Below, in pieces: positions 1 to 8,378 of a stretch of 36,622 nucleotides of DNA; the stretch's first letter is position 1, and every line of letters begins with the position of its first letter. The stretch spans positions 1 to 36,622 of the forward strand of contig JAHEKS010000006.1 in assembly GCA_024638215.1 (NCBI GenBank). Direction: 5' to 3'. The notes under the pieces were generated by a model. It saw nothing but the letters and a program-made list of their open reading frames with translations. It had not been told where the DNA came from and ran no database searches. Both the position numbers and the translations under genes were made by a program. Source of the DNA: Acidobacteriota bacterium (GTDB lineage: Bacteria > Acidobacteriota > Terriglobia > UBA7540).

Positions 1-1
1 G

Positions 2-673
2 TACTCATTCTTCACCTACGACCACACGGCTCTGGGCGCGGCCACGCAAGGCCCGGCCATGGAAATAAACTGGGGCGCCGTTCCCGACGTCCAACTTCAC
101 CTCGTCGTGCCCCTTGCGGCAGCTTTACCGCCCGGCGGCCCCGACACGTTCGGAATGGGCGACACCGAACTTGGAATCAAGTACCGCTTCGTCCACGAAA
201 CCAAGCACCGTCCCGAGATCGGGACCTTTCCTTTTGTCGAGGTGCCCACCGGCAGTCCACGCGCCGGGCTCGGCAACGGGCGCACGTGGTATCGCCTGCC
301 CATCTGGATTCAAAAGAGCGAGGGTCATTGGACGACCTACGGCGGCGGCGGCGAGGTCCTCAACTCCGAACCGGGCATGCGCAACTATCCCTTCGCGGGC
401 TGGCTCTTGCAGCGCGATATCGGCAAAAAGCTCACGCTGGGTGGCGAAATCTTCGCCCACGGCCCCGAAGGTGCCGCTGCCTTGAGTACTCGCTCCTCCA
501 CGTTGGCAGATTTCGGAGGCTATTACTATTTTAGAAATCCAGGATTCCAACTGTTGTTCGCCGTCGGGCACAGCGTGGCCGGCCAGCCCGAAACCATCGC
601 CTATCTCGGCCTCTACTGGACCTGGGGGCCAGCTTCGCCGCGCAGCCTTTTGCACGATATGACCCGCTTCTGA
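2..673 (+). CDS. Outer-membrane beta-barrel protein, 5'-truncated by the window edge
   Basis: The reading frame is open from base 2 with no stop before it, so the gene begins left of the window and the ATG at 59 is probably internal. The visible 223 or so residues alternate polar and aromatic or hydrophobic residues in short strands separated by Gly/Asn-rich turns, with many Tyr, Trp and Phe. The protein ends with strand-like segments. This is the pattern of the transporter-like outer-membrane barrel family that includes the proteins annotated as 'MetA-pathway of phenol degradation'. The motif GMGDTELGIKYRF is typical of it. No substrate can be inferred. It converges on metG, whose stop lies 14 bp away. 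Family call moderate; function unknown. Confidence 0.6.
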   Translation, partial: YSFFTYDHTALGAATQGPAMEINWGAVPDVQLHLVVPLAAALPPGGPDTFGMGDTELGIKYRFVHETKHRPEIGTFPFVEVPTGSPRAGLGNGRTWYRLPIWIQKSEGHWTTYGGGGEVLNSEPGMRNYPFAGWLLQRDIGKKLTLGGEIFAHGPEGAAALSTRSSTLADFGGYYYFRNPGFQLLFAVGHSVAGQPETIAYLGLYWTWGPASPRSLLHDMTRF

Positions 674-687
674 GCGCGGCCGCGCGG

Positions 688-2829
688 TCAACGGAGCTTT
701 GATCCCTTCGGCACCTCTTCCTTGAACGTCACCAGTACCGGCTTCCCCTCTTCGCCCACCGACGCCGCCACAATCATCCCATTCGACTCCAGGCCCCGCA
801 TCTTGCGCGGCTGGAGGTTGGTCACCACAACGACCTTCATGCCGACGAGTTTTTCAGGCTCGTAATACTCCGCGATGCCGGCCAACACCTGGCGGACTTC
901 CGTGCCGATGTCCACCTGCAGCTTCAACAGCTTGTCGGCTTTGGGAATGCGCTCGGCGGAAACCACTTCGCCCACGCGCATCTCGACCTTGGCGAAATCT
1001 TCGATGGTGATCTTTTGCTCGGAACTCGGGACTCGGGGCTCGGGACTCGGACCGGCTGAAGGTTGAGCGGGAGTCGGGGCCGGTGCTGGCTTTTGTTCGG
1101 TTCGCTGATCCACAGTAACCTCTTTCTTGGCTGGTTTCTCGGCCGCTGGCTGCCCGGTTTCAAACTGCAGCAGCTTGGCGATGGACGCGTCCACGTCCAA
1201 TCTTGGAAAGATGATTTCAGGCTTGCCGATTTGCGAGCCGGGCTTGAGGCCGCCCCACTTCAGATCGCCAGGATTCTGGTCTTCCAATCTGCCCTCGCAG
1301 CCAAGCTGCTTCCAAAGCGTTCCGGTGGCCGTGGGTAGGACCGGGTACACAAGAACTGCGATGAATCGCAACGCCTCCGTTGCGTTGTAGAGAACCTCAC
1401 CAAGCAGATCCTTCTTCGCCCGGTCTTTCGCCATTGCCCAGGGCTCAGTGTTCCGGAGGTACCGGTTCACCTGTGCGATGAAATTCCACACCTCGTCCAA
1501 CGCGCGCGAGAAGTCCTGGCTTTCGACGTACCTTTGGAATTTATTCCTGGCGGTGTTGGCCGCCACCACGAATGGGAAATTAAAAGCTGCGTCGGTCTGA
1601 ACGGGGGCCTCGAAAGGACTCCTCGACGGTGCGTTACTCTGACCGCAGGGGACTTCGGAACCAAAGTACTGGTGGAGCATTGCAGTGGTCCGGCTGGCCA
1701 AGTTACCGAGCCCATTCGCCAAATCGGAGTTGTACCGCTCAAGCATCCGCTCGTATGAAATGCTTCCATCCTGCCCGAAGATGAACTCGCGCAGAACGTA
1801 ATAGCGCAACACGTCGGAGCCGGAGACGACGCCGTTGGTTTCGCTCTTGAAAAACTTTGCCACCGGCTCGACGTAAACGGCGTTGCCCTTCGACTTGCTC
1901 ATCTTGTCTTGCCCGACCAGCAGCCATCCGTGCGCGACGATCTGTTTGGGCAGCGGTTCGCCGGCGGCCATTAAAAACGCCGGCCAATAGACCGCGTGAA
2001 AGCGGATGATGTCCTTGCCGATCATGTGAACATCGGCGGGCCAGAATTTGCGGAAAGTCTCGTCGCCGCCCTCGGCCTTCCCGTAGCCGATGCCGGTCAT
2101 GTAAGAGGTCAGCGCGTCGTACCAGACGTAGAACACGTGTTCGGGATCGTCCGGCCAGGGGATGCCCCACTTAATCCGGCGGCGGCTGATAGAAATATCG
2201 CGTAGGCCGCCCTTGACGAAACTTTTCACCTCGTTGAAGCGGAAATCAGGGGTGACGAAGTTCGGATTGGCCTTATAGAAATCAAACAAGGGGCCATCCT
2301 CGCGCCCCGGCTCGCTCGGCCCGAATTGCGAGAGCCGGAAGAAATAGTTGTCCTCGCTGATCAACTCTCCCGGCCGCCCACAGATGTCGCAGGTGGCGGG
2401 CTCGGTGCCTTCCGAAAGATAGCGCTCGTCGTAAATGCAGTAGCGGCCTTCGTAACGTGCTTTGTAAATCACCTCCGGGTCGCGCTCGCGCGCCAAACGC
2501 AGAAGGCGATGGACGGAAGCCGTGTGGTCGGGCCGGTCGGTGTAAATGAAATGTGTGTTCTCGATCTCGAGCAGCTTCCAGAGGTCCTGAATTTCCCGGC
2601 GCTTTTCGGCGACAAACGCCTGCGGCGTCATGCCCGCGGCGTGGGCGGCGCGCTCGAGTTTTTCGCCATGCTCATCGGTGCCCGTCAGGAAAGCGACGTC
2701 GCAGCCGCACTGCCGCTTGTAACGCGCCAAGGCGTCGCAGGCGAGCGTGGTGTAAGCGTGCCCGGCGTGCAGCCGCGCGTTGGGATAATAAATCGGTGTC
2801 GTGATGAAGAACGTTTTTCCACTCTTCAT
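688..2829 (-). CDS. metG: Methionyl-tRNA synthetase with C-terminal tRNA-binding domain
   Basis: This enzyme charges tRNA-Met with methionine in the cytosol. The N-terminal class I Rossmann domain has the HIGH-equivalent LHAGHAYT and the KMSKS loop (DKMSKSKGN). One CxxC zinc knuckle (CDICGRPG) lies in the connective peptide. The anticodon-binding helical domain follows. A Pro/Ala/Ser-rich linker leads to a C-terminal EMAP-II-like OB fold (VEMRVGEVVSAERIPKADKL), as in dimeric long-form MetRS. At 713 residues the length is normal. I chose the ATG at 2829 over the in-frame TTG at 2847 because the HIGH region then starts about 20 residues in, as in homologues. Neither start has a clear Shine-Dalgarno sequence. 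Part of the linker is encoded by period-7 repeats (see 1021-1048). Very confident in identity. Confidence 0.97.
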   Translation of the reverse strand: MKSGKTFFITTPIYYPNARLHAGHAYTTLACDALARYKRQCGCDVAFLTGTDEHGEKLERAAHAAGMTPQAFVAEKRREIQDLWKLLEIENTHFIYTDRPDHTASVHRLLRLARERDPEVIYKARYEGRYCIYDERYLSEGTEPATCDICGRPGELISEDNYFFRLSQFGPSEPGREDGPLFDFYKANPNFVTPDFRFNEVKSFVKGGLRDISISRRRIKWGIPWPDDPEHVFYVWYDALTSYMTGIGYGKAEGGDETFRKFWPADVHMIGKDIIRFHAVYWPAFLMAAGEPLPKQIVAHGWLLVGQDKMSKSKGNAVYVEPVAKFFKSETNGVVSGSDVLRYYVLREFIFGQDGSISYERMLERYNSDLANGLGNLASRTTAMLHQYFGSEVPCGQSNAPSRSPFEAPVQTDAAFNFPFVVAANTARNKFQRYVESQDFSRALDEVWNFIAQVNRYLRNTEPWAMAKDRAKKDLLGEVLYNATEALRFIAVLVYPVLPTATGTLWKQLGCEGRLEDQNPGDLKWGGLKPGSQIGKPEIIFPRLDVDASIAKLLQFETGQPAAEKPAKKEVTVDQRTEQKPAPAPTPAQPSAGPSPEPRVPSSEQKITIEDFAKVEMRVGEVVSAERIPKADKLLKLQVDIGTEVRQVLAGIAEYYEPEKLVGMKVVVVTNLQPRKMRGLESNGMIVAASVGEEGKPVLVTFKEEVPKGSKLR
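1021..1048. repeat. Period-7 tandem repeat inside metG linker
   Basis: Four consecutive 7-bp units (GGAACTC, GGGACTC, GGGGCTC, GGGACTC) lie within metG. On the coding strand they encode the PEPRVPSS part of the linker between the catalytic/anticodon body and the tRNA-binding OB fold. The units resemble those in the intergenic repeats near 11.3-11.5 kb. Confidence 0.8.
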
Positions 2830-2898
2830 GTCAAGGCCAAGGGTCAAATAAGCAGGAAGTCCGAAGCATAAAGGATTTCGCGACCGTAAAGCTTTTGC

Positions 2899-2947
2899 AC
2901 TTCAGACTTCATACTTCATACTTCATACTTCACACTTCCTACTTCTC
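2899..2947. repeat. Period-7 tandem repeat (ACTTCAN family)
   Basis: Seven consecutive heptamers of the form ACTTCNN (ACTTCAG, three ACTTCAT, ACTTCAC, ACTTCCT, ACTTCTC) fill the 5' flank of metG, between it and the larC stop. No coding potential is apparent. Confidence 0.85.
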
Positions 2948-2974
2948 CGTTCCCAAATCTTGAAACCTATGCCT

Positions 2975-4168
2975 TCACGGCTTGCGATACGCAGCCTGCG
3001 CCGCGAGCAGGACGTCCTTGAGCGGGACGTTTCTCTCCGTTGCCACGCGCTGGCAGTCCTCGTACTCGGGAGCTGCGTTCACCACTTTGCCGTCCAGCCA
3101 CGCCACTTTCACATTCAGTGGGCCATAGGCCGTTTCCACGGTGACGATTTCACGTTGCAGAACCTTTCGCCGCGCCTGATAGATGCGCACGCCGATGGTG
3201 GTGGTCTGCTCAAAGACCAGCCGCGCCAGCTCGTCGCACTTGTCGGGGTCCGCAACCACACTGATCAGCATTCCCGGCCGGTTCTTCTTCATCTGAACCG
3301 GCGTGCAGGTTACGTCAAGCGCCCCGGCCGCGAGCGCCCGCTCGACGAAAAATCCGTAAAGCTGCGGGCTCATGTCGTCCACATTGGCTTCGATAACCGA
3401 GACGGCTTCTTCGCTTTCGGCGCCCGGCTGCGGACGCGCTTGCTCGATTTCAGCTCTCTCGCCCACAAACAATCGCGCAATGTTGGGATGGCGCGGAAAA
3501 TCCTTCTCGCCCGCGCCGTAACCGATCCGGCTGACCTTCATCGCAGGCATGGGACCAAAGCTCGAAGCGAGTGTCGAGACAATCGCCGCGCCGGTCGGCG
3601 TGACCAATTCGCCTTCAACGCCCGAGGAATAAATCGGAATGTCCTTGAGCAGCTCGGCCGTGGCGGGGGCGGGCACGGGCAGCGTGCCGTGCGCGGCTTC
3701 GACGTGGCCGCCGCCGACGTTCAAGGGCGAGGAAATGAGTTCTGAAATTTCCAGCAACTCCAGGCCCGCGCACGCGCCCACCACGTCGAGAATCGTGTCC
3801 AGCGCCCCGACCTCGTGAAAATGGACTTTTTCAATCGGCTGGTTGTGCAGCTTAGCTTCGGCTTCACCGAGGCGCCGGAAGATCTTGAGCGCGCGCTCCT
3901 TCACCGAAACGCTCAGGGTGCTCTCGCCAATCAGCTTCTCGATGTGCGAAAGGTGGCGCGCCCGGTGCTGGCCGGGGTCGCGGATTTCGATCCGGCTGCC
4001 CGCGATCCCGCGGCGCATCGCCACCGTGCGCTTGAACTCGTAAAAGCCCACCGGAACTTTCTTGAGTTCTTCGAGCAAGCGCTTGGGCGCGAGGCCGGCA
4101 TCAATCAGCGCCGCCAAAAACATGTCGCCGCTGATACCCGAAGAGCCGTCGAGATAAGCAATTCTCAT
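2975..4168 (-). CDS. larC: LarC-type nickel insertion protein
   Basis: LarC (TIGR00299/DUF111 family) is the CTP-dependent nickel chelatase that installs Ni in the pyridinium-bisthiocarboxylate nucleotide cofactor of lactate racemase and related enzymes. The N-terminus (MRIAYLDGSSGISGDMFLAA) is the family signature. The body carries FHEVGALDTILDVVGA, TPTGAAI and EANVDDMSPQ, all conserved. At 397 residues it is a full, unsplit LarC; in lactobacilli the same protein is made from larC1/larC2 by frameshifting. The frame is open for 110 codons upstream, but those are the antisense-like shadow of the sirtuin gene. The ATG at 4168 overlaps the sirtuin TGA in an ATGA, so the two are translationally coupled. 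No larA, larB or larE is in the window. Confidence 0.93.
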   Translation of the reverse strand: MRIAYLDGSSGISGDMFLAALIDAGLAPKRLLEELKKVPVGFYEFKRTVAMRRGIAGSRIEIRDPGQHRARHLSHIEKLIGESTLSVSVKERALKIFRRLGEAEAKLHNQPIEKVHFHEVGALDTILDVVGACAGLELLEISELISSPLNVGGGHVEAAHGTLPVPAPATAELLKDIPIYSSGVEGELVTPTGAAIVSTLASSFGPMPAMKVSRIGYGAGEKDFPRHPNIARLFVGERAEIEQARPQPGAESEEAVSVIEANVDDMSPQLYGFFVERALAAGALDVTCTPVQMKKNRPGMLISVVADPDKCDELARLVFEQTTTIGVRIYQARRKVLQREIVTVETAYGPLNVKVAWLDGKVVNAAPEYEDCQRVATERNVPLKDVLLAAQAAYRKP

Positions 4169-4929
4169 AAAAGCCTCGGCAGAATTTCCCCGGAGGCTCC
4201 GCGCAACACCCAGGTGGCGTGCGAATCGAGCGGCGTTGCTTCCGGATTGGTCACAACGATGCCGGCGCCTGCGTGCCGCGCCACTTCCACCAGCCCTGCC
4301 GCGGGATAAACCACGCCGGAAGTACCCACAACCATGAAAATGCCTGAGTGGGCGGCGGCGGCGAAAGCCTGCTCCCATTCCGCGGCGGGAAGCGGCTCGC
4401 CAAACCAAACCACTCCCGGCCGAATGAGTGAACCGCAGCGGCAACGCGGCGGCAGTTCGCCGAGCGGTACCTGCTCGTTGCGTTCTTCGGCGCCGCAATT
4501 CACGCAGCGCACGAGCCAGATATCGCCGTGCAATTTCAGAATGCGTTGGCTGCCGGCGCGGTCGTGCAGGCCGTCCACATTCTGAGTGATGAGCGCGAAC
4601 GCCTCCGACTTCAGTCCGTCCCGCGTTTTGCGCCGCTCCAATTCGGCCAGCGCGTGGTGCCCGGCGTTCGGCTTGGTCTTGTGAATGCGACCGCGGCGCC
4701 AGTCATACCATTCCCACACCAGGCGCGGATCGCGCTCGAACGCTTCCGGGGTCGCGAGTTCCTCCGGCCGAAAATTCCGCCACAAGCCGCCCTGTCCGCG
4801 AAAGGTCGGCACGCCGCTTTCGGCGGAAATCCCTGCGCCCGTCAAAACGGCCACCGACTCGGCATCCTCGAGCGCCTGGCGAACCGCGGCGGCTGCGTCG
4901 GTCACTTCGCTGCGCCCCGCTTTACGCAT
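4165..4929 (-). CDS. cobB: NAD-dependent protein deacylase, sirtuin class III (CobB/SIRT5 type)
   Basis: Sirtuins remove acyl groups from lysine side chains using NAD+. The 254-residue protein has the NAD-binding TGAGIS (about 30-35), TQNVD (115-119), the catalytic His in LHGD (H134) and a zinc module of four Cys (C142, C145, C163, C165). Y75 and R78 form the YxxR pair that in SIRT5 and E. coli CobB binds the carboxylate of succinyl or malonyl lysine, so desuccinylase activity is expected from family knowledge. It is the first gene of a two-gene unit; its TGA overlaps the larC ATG. The link between a sirtuin and a nickel-cofactor enzyme is unusual, and may reflect only shared transcription. 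Confidence 0.93.
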   Translation of the reverse strand: MRKAGRSEVTDAAAAVRQALEDAESVAVLTGAGISAESGVPTFRGQGGLWRNFRPEELATPEAFERDPRLVWEWYDWRRGRIHKTKPNAGHHALAELERRKTRDGLKSEAFALITQNVDGLHDRAGSQRILKLHGDIWLVRCVNCGAEERNEQVPLGELPPRCRCGSLIRPGVVWFGEPLPAAEWEQAFAAAAHSGIFMVVGTSGVVYPAAGLVEVARHAGAGIVVTNPEATPLDSHATWVLRGASGEILPRLL

Positions 4930-5080
4930 TTCACAGCAACAATTAGAGATAGTATGCTGTCCGTCAAAAGATTGTCAACGAAACGGCGCGCGGTGGCGAG
5001 CCAGCCTTGCGATTCGGGCCGCGCGAATTTGCAGTTTACCGATCAGCGAAAACTGGTGTAACTTGGAAAGGTTAGGTTGC

Positions 5081-5152
5081 GGGCCGGTAGCTCAATGGTG
5101 GAGCACTGCCCTTTTAAGGCAGGGGTTCTGGGTTCGAGTCCCAGCCGGCTCA
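5081..5152 (+). tRNA. tRNA-Lys (anticodon UUU)
   Basis: A full cloverleaf can be drawn. The acceptor stem GGGCCGG pairs with CCGGCTC (one G-U). The D arm is GCTC/GAGC. The anticodon stem CTGCC/GGCAG encloses the loop CTTTTAA with anticodon TTT. The T arm CTGGG/CCCAG carries TTCGAGT. The discriminator is A and CCA is not encoded. Confidence 0.95.
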
Positions 5153-5160
5153 CGGTAGAG

Positions 5161-5188
5161 TTCTCAGTCGTCAGTCTTCAGCTCTCAG
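5161..5188. repeat. Period-7 tandem repeat (NNNTCAG family)
   Basis: Four heptamers (TTCTCAG, TCGTCAG, TCTTCAG, CTCTCAG) follow directly after tRNA-Lys. They have the same 7-bp period as the other repeat loci in this window but a different consensus. Confidence 0.75.
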
Positions 5189-5272
5189 CAAAACCCTCCC
5201 AATCCCTCAAGCGAGGCGAGCCGAATCGCTGCCCTCGGCCATCCTCGTGGTGCCGGCCGCGCCAATCCTCGT

Positions 5273-5278
5273 TATAAT
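5273..5278 (+). promoter_or_regulatory. Possible -10 box (TATAAT) of the amidase gene
   Basis: A perfect TATAAT lies 7 bp before the GTG at 5286. No good -35 hexamer is seen 16-18 bp upstream. If this box is used, transcription would begin at or next to the GTG and the mRNA would be leaderless, which would explain the absence of a Shine-Dalgarno sequence. Confidence 0.35.
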
Positions 5279-5285
5279 CTTCTCC

Positions 5286-6683
5286 GTGAAAATAACAGAC
5301 GAAATTCTCTATTCCTCAGCCGTCGAGATGGCGCGTGCGGTGCGCGAGAAGAGAATCTGCGCCGTCGAGCTTGTTCGCGCGCACCTCGAACGCATCCAGG
5401 CGGTCAATCCCAAAATCAACGCAGTGGTTCAGATCGCTGCCGACCGCGCGCTGGAAGAAGCTCGCAAAGCCGACGATGCACTTGCGCGCGGCGAAGTCAA
5501 AGGCCCGCTGCACGGCGTGCCCTTCACTCTGAAAGACGCCATCGAAACCGAGGGAATCATCACGACAGGTGGAACGGCCGGGCGGCGCGGCTTCGTGCCT
5601 GCGGAAGATGCGACCGTCGTCAAGCGCCTGCGCGATGCGGGAGCCATTCTGCTGGGCAAGACCAACTGCCCCGAGTTCGGCTGGGCTTGGGAAAGTGACA
5701 ATCTCATTTACGGGCGCACGAACAATCCGTATGACCTGTCGCTTTCGCCGGGCGGGTCGAGCGGCGGCGAGTCCGCCATCATCGCCAGCGGCGGGTCGCC
5801 GTTCGGTCTCGGCTCAGACGCAGGCGGCAGCGTGCGCTTCCCCGCTCACTGCACGGGCATCGCCAGCATCAAGCCGACTTCGGGCCGCGTGCCGCGCACC
5901 GGCCATTTCCCTGGCCCGGGCGGCACCCTCGATGCGATTTGGCAGATCGGGCCGCTGGCGCGCTATGTCGAGGATCTCAACTTGATTCTGCGCATCGTCC
6001 CCGGCCCCGACGGGCGCGACGCGGCGATTGCGCCCGTGCCGCTCGGCGATCCCGAGGAAGTGAGTCTGAAAAAACTTCGCGTGGCGTTTTTCACTCACAA
6101 CGGAATCGTTGCGCCGACGGAAGAAACGGCTGAGGTAATTCGCAAGGCCGCCAGCAAACTCTCCGACCAGGTCGCACGGGTGGACGAAGTGCGCCCGCCC
6201 GCCATCGAGCAGACTTACGCGATCTACCTCAAGCTGTTTTCAGCCGACGGCGGCGAAGGGCTCGATGGCTTGATCAAATCGGCGGGCACAACCGAAGTCC
6301 ATCCGCTGATGAAGCGGGTGCTCGAAATCCAGCGTGCGAATGCGGCAACGATGCCCGAGTTCGGCGCGCTGATAGCGCGCTGGGACGCGTTTAAGACCGC
6401 GATGTTGTCTTTCATGGAGAACTATGACGCGATTCTCTCCCCCGTGTGCAGTTTCGCAGGGATGGTTCACGGCTCGACGTACCAGCGGCTGCCGTCCTTC
6501 AGCTACACGATGACCTACAATCTCACCGGCTGGCCTGCCGCAGTGGTCCGAGGCGGCACCGCTTCGAACGGCTTGCCGATCGGCGTGCAGATCGCTGCTC
6601 GCCCTTGGCGTGAAGACGTGGCGCTGGCAATTGCCCAACGCCTTGAAACGGCGATGGGCGGCGCTGTGCGGCCGCCCATCTAA
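5286..6683 (+). CDS. Amidase-signature hydrolase
   Basis: Amidase-signature enzymes hydrolyse C-N amide bonds with a Ser-cisSer-Lys triad. All three parts are visible. Counted from the GTG at 5286, the Lys is in HGVPFTLKDAIE (K83), the cis-Ser is in the SPGGSSGG loop (about 158-159) and the nucleophile is in SDAGGSVRFPA (S182). SIKPTSGRVP follows, as in the family. Length (465 residues) is normal. GatA shares this fold, but no gatB or gatC is nearby and the C-terminal half looks like a stand-alone amidase, so the substrate is unknown. An in-frame GTG at 5247 is an alternative start. Neither start has a clear Shine-Dalgarno sequence. Confidence 0.9.
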   Translation: MKITDEILYSSAVEMARAVREKRICAVELVRAHLERIQAVNPKINAVVQIAADRALEEARKADDALARGEVKGPLHGVPFTLKDAIETEGIITTGGTAGRRGFVPAEDATVVKRLRDAGAILLGKTNCPEFGWAWESDNLIYGRTNNPYDLSLSPGGSSGGESAIIASGGSPFGLGSDAGGSVRFPAHCTGIASIKPTSGRVPRTGHFPGPGGTLDAIWQIGPLARYVEDLNLILRIVPGPDGRDAAIAPVPLGDPEEVSLKKLRVAFFTHNGIVAPTEETAEVIRKAASKLSDQVARVDEVRPPAIEQTYAIYLKLFSADGGEGLDGLIKSAGTTEVHPLMKRVLEIQRANAATMPEFGALIARWDAFKTAMLSFMENYDAILSPVCSFAGMVHGSTYQRLPSFSYTMTYNLTGWPAAVVRGGTASNGLPIGVQIAARPWREDVALAIAQRLETAMGGAVRPPI

Positions 6684-6785
6684 TCACGAACAACTTGCCT
6701 GTTGTTATTCGACCCCGGACGATCGCTCAGCGGGTGACCGCGCGTATCTCTACTGACTCGGTTTCAGACAGCAGGCGACGCGCCG

Positions 6786-8162
6786 TCAGGACTTCAGCGT
6801 GTCCGAGGCCGCATCCCAGAACAACTTCTTGCCGGAGCGATACGAGAGGTTGACCATGTGGCCCGCGGCGGCGGCATGGTGGCCGACCACGGCGTCTTCC
6901 GAGCACGGGTTGCGCGAGCGCGCGCACTGGAAAAATTCCGTCATGTGCAGAACCACGGAATCCAGTCCCTGCTCGCGGTAGGTGCTGCCCATGTCGAGCG
7001 TCTTGGTGGGCCGCGCCGAAAGGTCGGACTCCTCACGGTGGTCGTCCATGTTCATGAACTCTTCCTGGAGTTTCTTCGGCCAGCTATCAATCGAGTAGCT
7101 GTAACCCTCCCGGTGAATTTCCGAGGCCACCGTCATACCGTCACCCACCAACTCCAGCGTCCCCTCGGTGCCCAGGAACTGCATTCCCTGCCCGCCCGAG
7201 GAGGCGTTATTGAACGTCGAGCCCATGTTCACCTGGAACCCTTCGGGATATTCGAACACCGCGTCAAGGGTGTCGGGCACTTCGCGGCCGTCTTTGCGGT
7301 AGAGGATTCCGCCGCCCGCGTAAACGCTCGAAGGCATCGTGGCGTCCAGGATGAAGTGAATGGAAGTGATGAGGTGCACGAAGAGGTCGGTCGAAATTCC
7401 TCCCGAATAGTCCCAGTACTTGCGGTACCGGAACACGCGCTCGGCATCGAAGTCATGCTTGGGCGCTCTTCCCAGCCATTCCTCCCAGTTGAAGTTGACG
7501 CCGTTCTTGAGGTCTGGCGGAATGGGATAGTTCCACGCCCCGGTCGAGCTGTTGCGGTTGTAGGAGGCGATCACCTTCGTCACCTTGCCGAGTTTTCCCG
7601 ACTGCACGATCTCGCGCGCCTTCTGTTGCAGCGCCGAGGATCGGCCCTGGCTGCCCACCTGCAAGACGCGATTGTAACGCTTGACCGCTTCGATGATCGG
7701 CGGGCCTTCTTCCACGGTGTGGGTCATGGGTTTTTCGATGTACACGTCCTTGCCCGCCGCCAGCGCGTCCAGCACGATGGGCAGGTGCCAGTGATCGGGC
7801 GTGGCCACGATCACCGCGTCCACGTCCTTGCGGTCCAAAACCTTCTTGTACTGCGCGAAATTCGTCTCGATTTGGCCGCCCGTGCGTTCTTTGGCGCGGT
7901 CAAGATGTCCTTGGTAGCAGTCGCACGCCAAAACCAGATTGGCTAGGCCCGTCTTCCTGGCAGCCTCCAAAAGGATATTCCCGCGGATGCCAAAACCGAT
8001 GAAGGCCACGTTCACGCGGTCCGCGGGGCTGGCGGGCCGGGGTGAACCTGTCGCCGCTTCCAGCGGCACCCACTCGCCATTCAAGAAATAGCCCAGGCCG
8101 GCCGCACCGGCCGCACTTCGCCGCAGAAATTCGCGTCGCGATAAGTCGCGAAATAAAGGCAT
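6786..8162 (-). CDS. Tat-exported Gfo/Idh/MocA-family oxidoreductase
   Basis: This is an NAD(P)-dependent sugar-oxidoreductase-like protein. The N-terminus carries a twin-arginine leader (SRREFLRRSAAGAAGLGYF), so export as a folded protein with bound cofactor is expected. After about 45 residues the Rossmann fold begins (VNVAFIGFGIRGN). The family motif EKPMTHT lies near residue 144 and VATPDHWH just before it. The C-terminal alpha/beta substrate domain is complete, at 458 residues. Similar Tat-borne Gfo/Idh proteins are abundant in Acidobacteriota and Planctomycetota, where they act on periplasmic sugars. It converges on the amidase gene and starts back-to-back with the LOG gene. Substrate unknown. 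Confidence 0.92.
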   Translation of the reverse strand: MPLFRDLSRREFLRRSAAGAAGLGYFLNGEWVPLEAATGSPRPASPADRVNVAFIGFGIRGNILLEAARKTGLANLVLACDCYQGHLDRAKERTGGQIETNFAQYKKVLDRKDVDAVIVATPDHWHLPIVLDALAAGKDVYIEKPMTHTVEEGPPIIEAVKRYNRVLQVGSQGRSSALQQKAREIVQSGKLGKVTKVIASYNRNSSTGAWNYPIPPDLKNGVNFNWEEWLGRAPKHDFDAERVFRYRKYWDYSGGISTDLFVHLITSIHFILDATMPSSVYAGGGILYRKDGREVPDTLDAVFEYPEGFQVNMGSTFNNASSGGQGMQFLGTEGTLELVGDGMTVASEIHREGYSYSIDSWPKKLQEEFMNMDDHREESDLSARPTKTLDMGSTYREQGLDSVVLHMTEFFQCARSRNPCSEDAVVGHHAAAAGHMVNLSYRSGKKLFWDAASDTLKS

Positions 8163-8378
8163 GACAAAACCCTCCTCCTTAGAATTCCGGTTCTTTCAGG
8201 CGGGACAATTAGTCTCGCAGCAAGTCAGGTCCCGTCCAGGCGGTTCGCATTCTCAACAGCCGGGCAGACATCACCGCCCTCGTTGCTTGCACTCAGATTG
8301 CCATTTCGTTTTCTTCGCCCGAACTTTTCCCTGTCTGATATGCTCTCGGCAGCGCTGGAATCTGTGCCCGAGGGATCT

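Noticed and set aside
2899-2947. Repeat array considered as CRISPR
   Set aside because: Units are 7 bp with no spacers; the same holds for all other repeat arrays here.
5286-6683. Amidase as GatA of the tRNA amidotransferase
   Set aside because: No gatB/gatC nearby; the protein fits general amidases equally well or better.
6858-7946. Long frame opposite the Gfo/Idh gene
   Set aside because: It is the complement of a clear gene; long antisense frames are expected in GC-rich DNA with strong codon bias.
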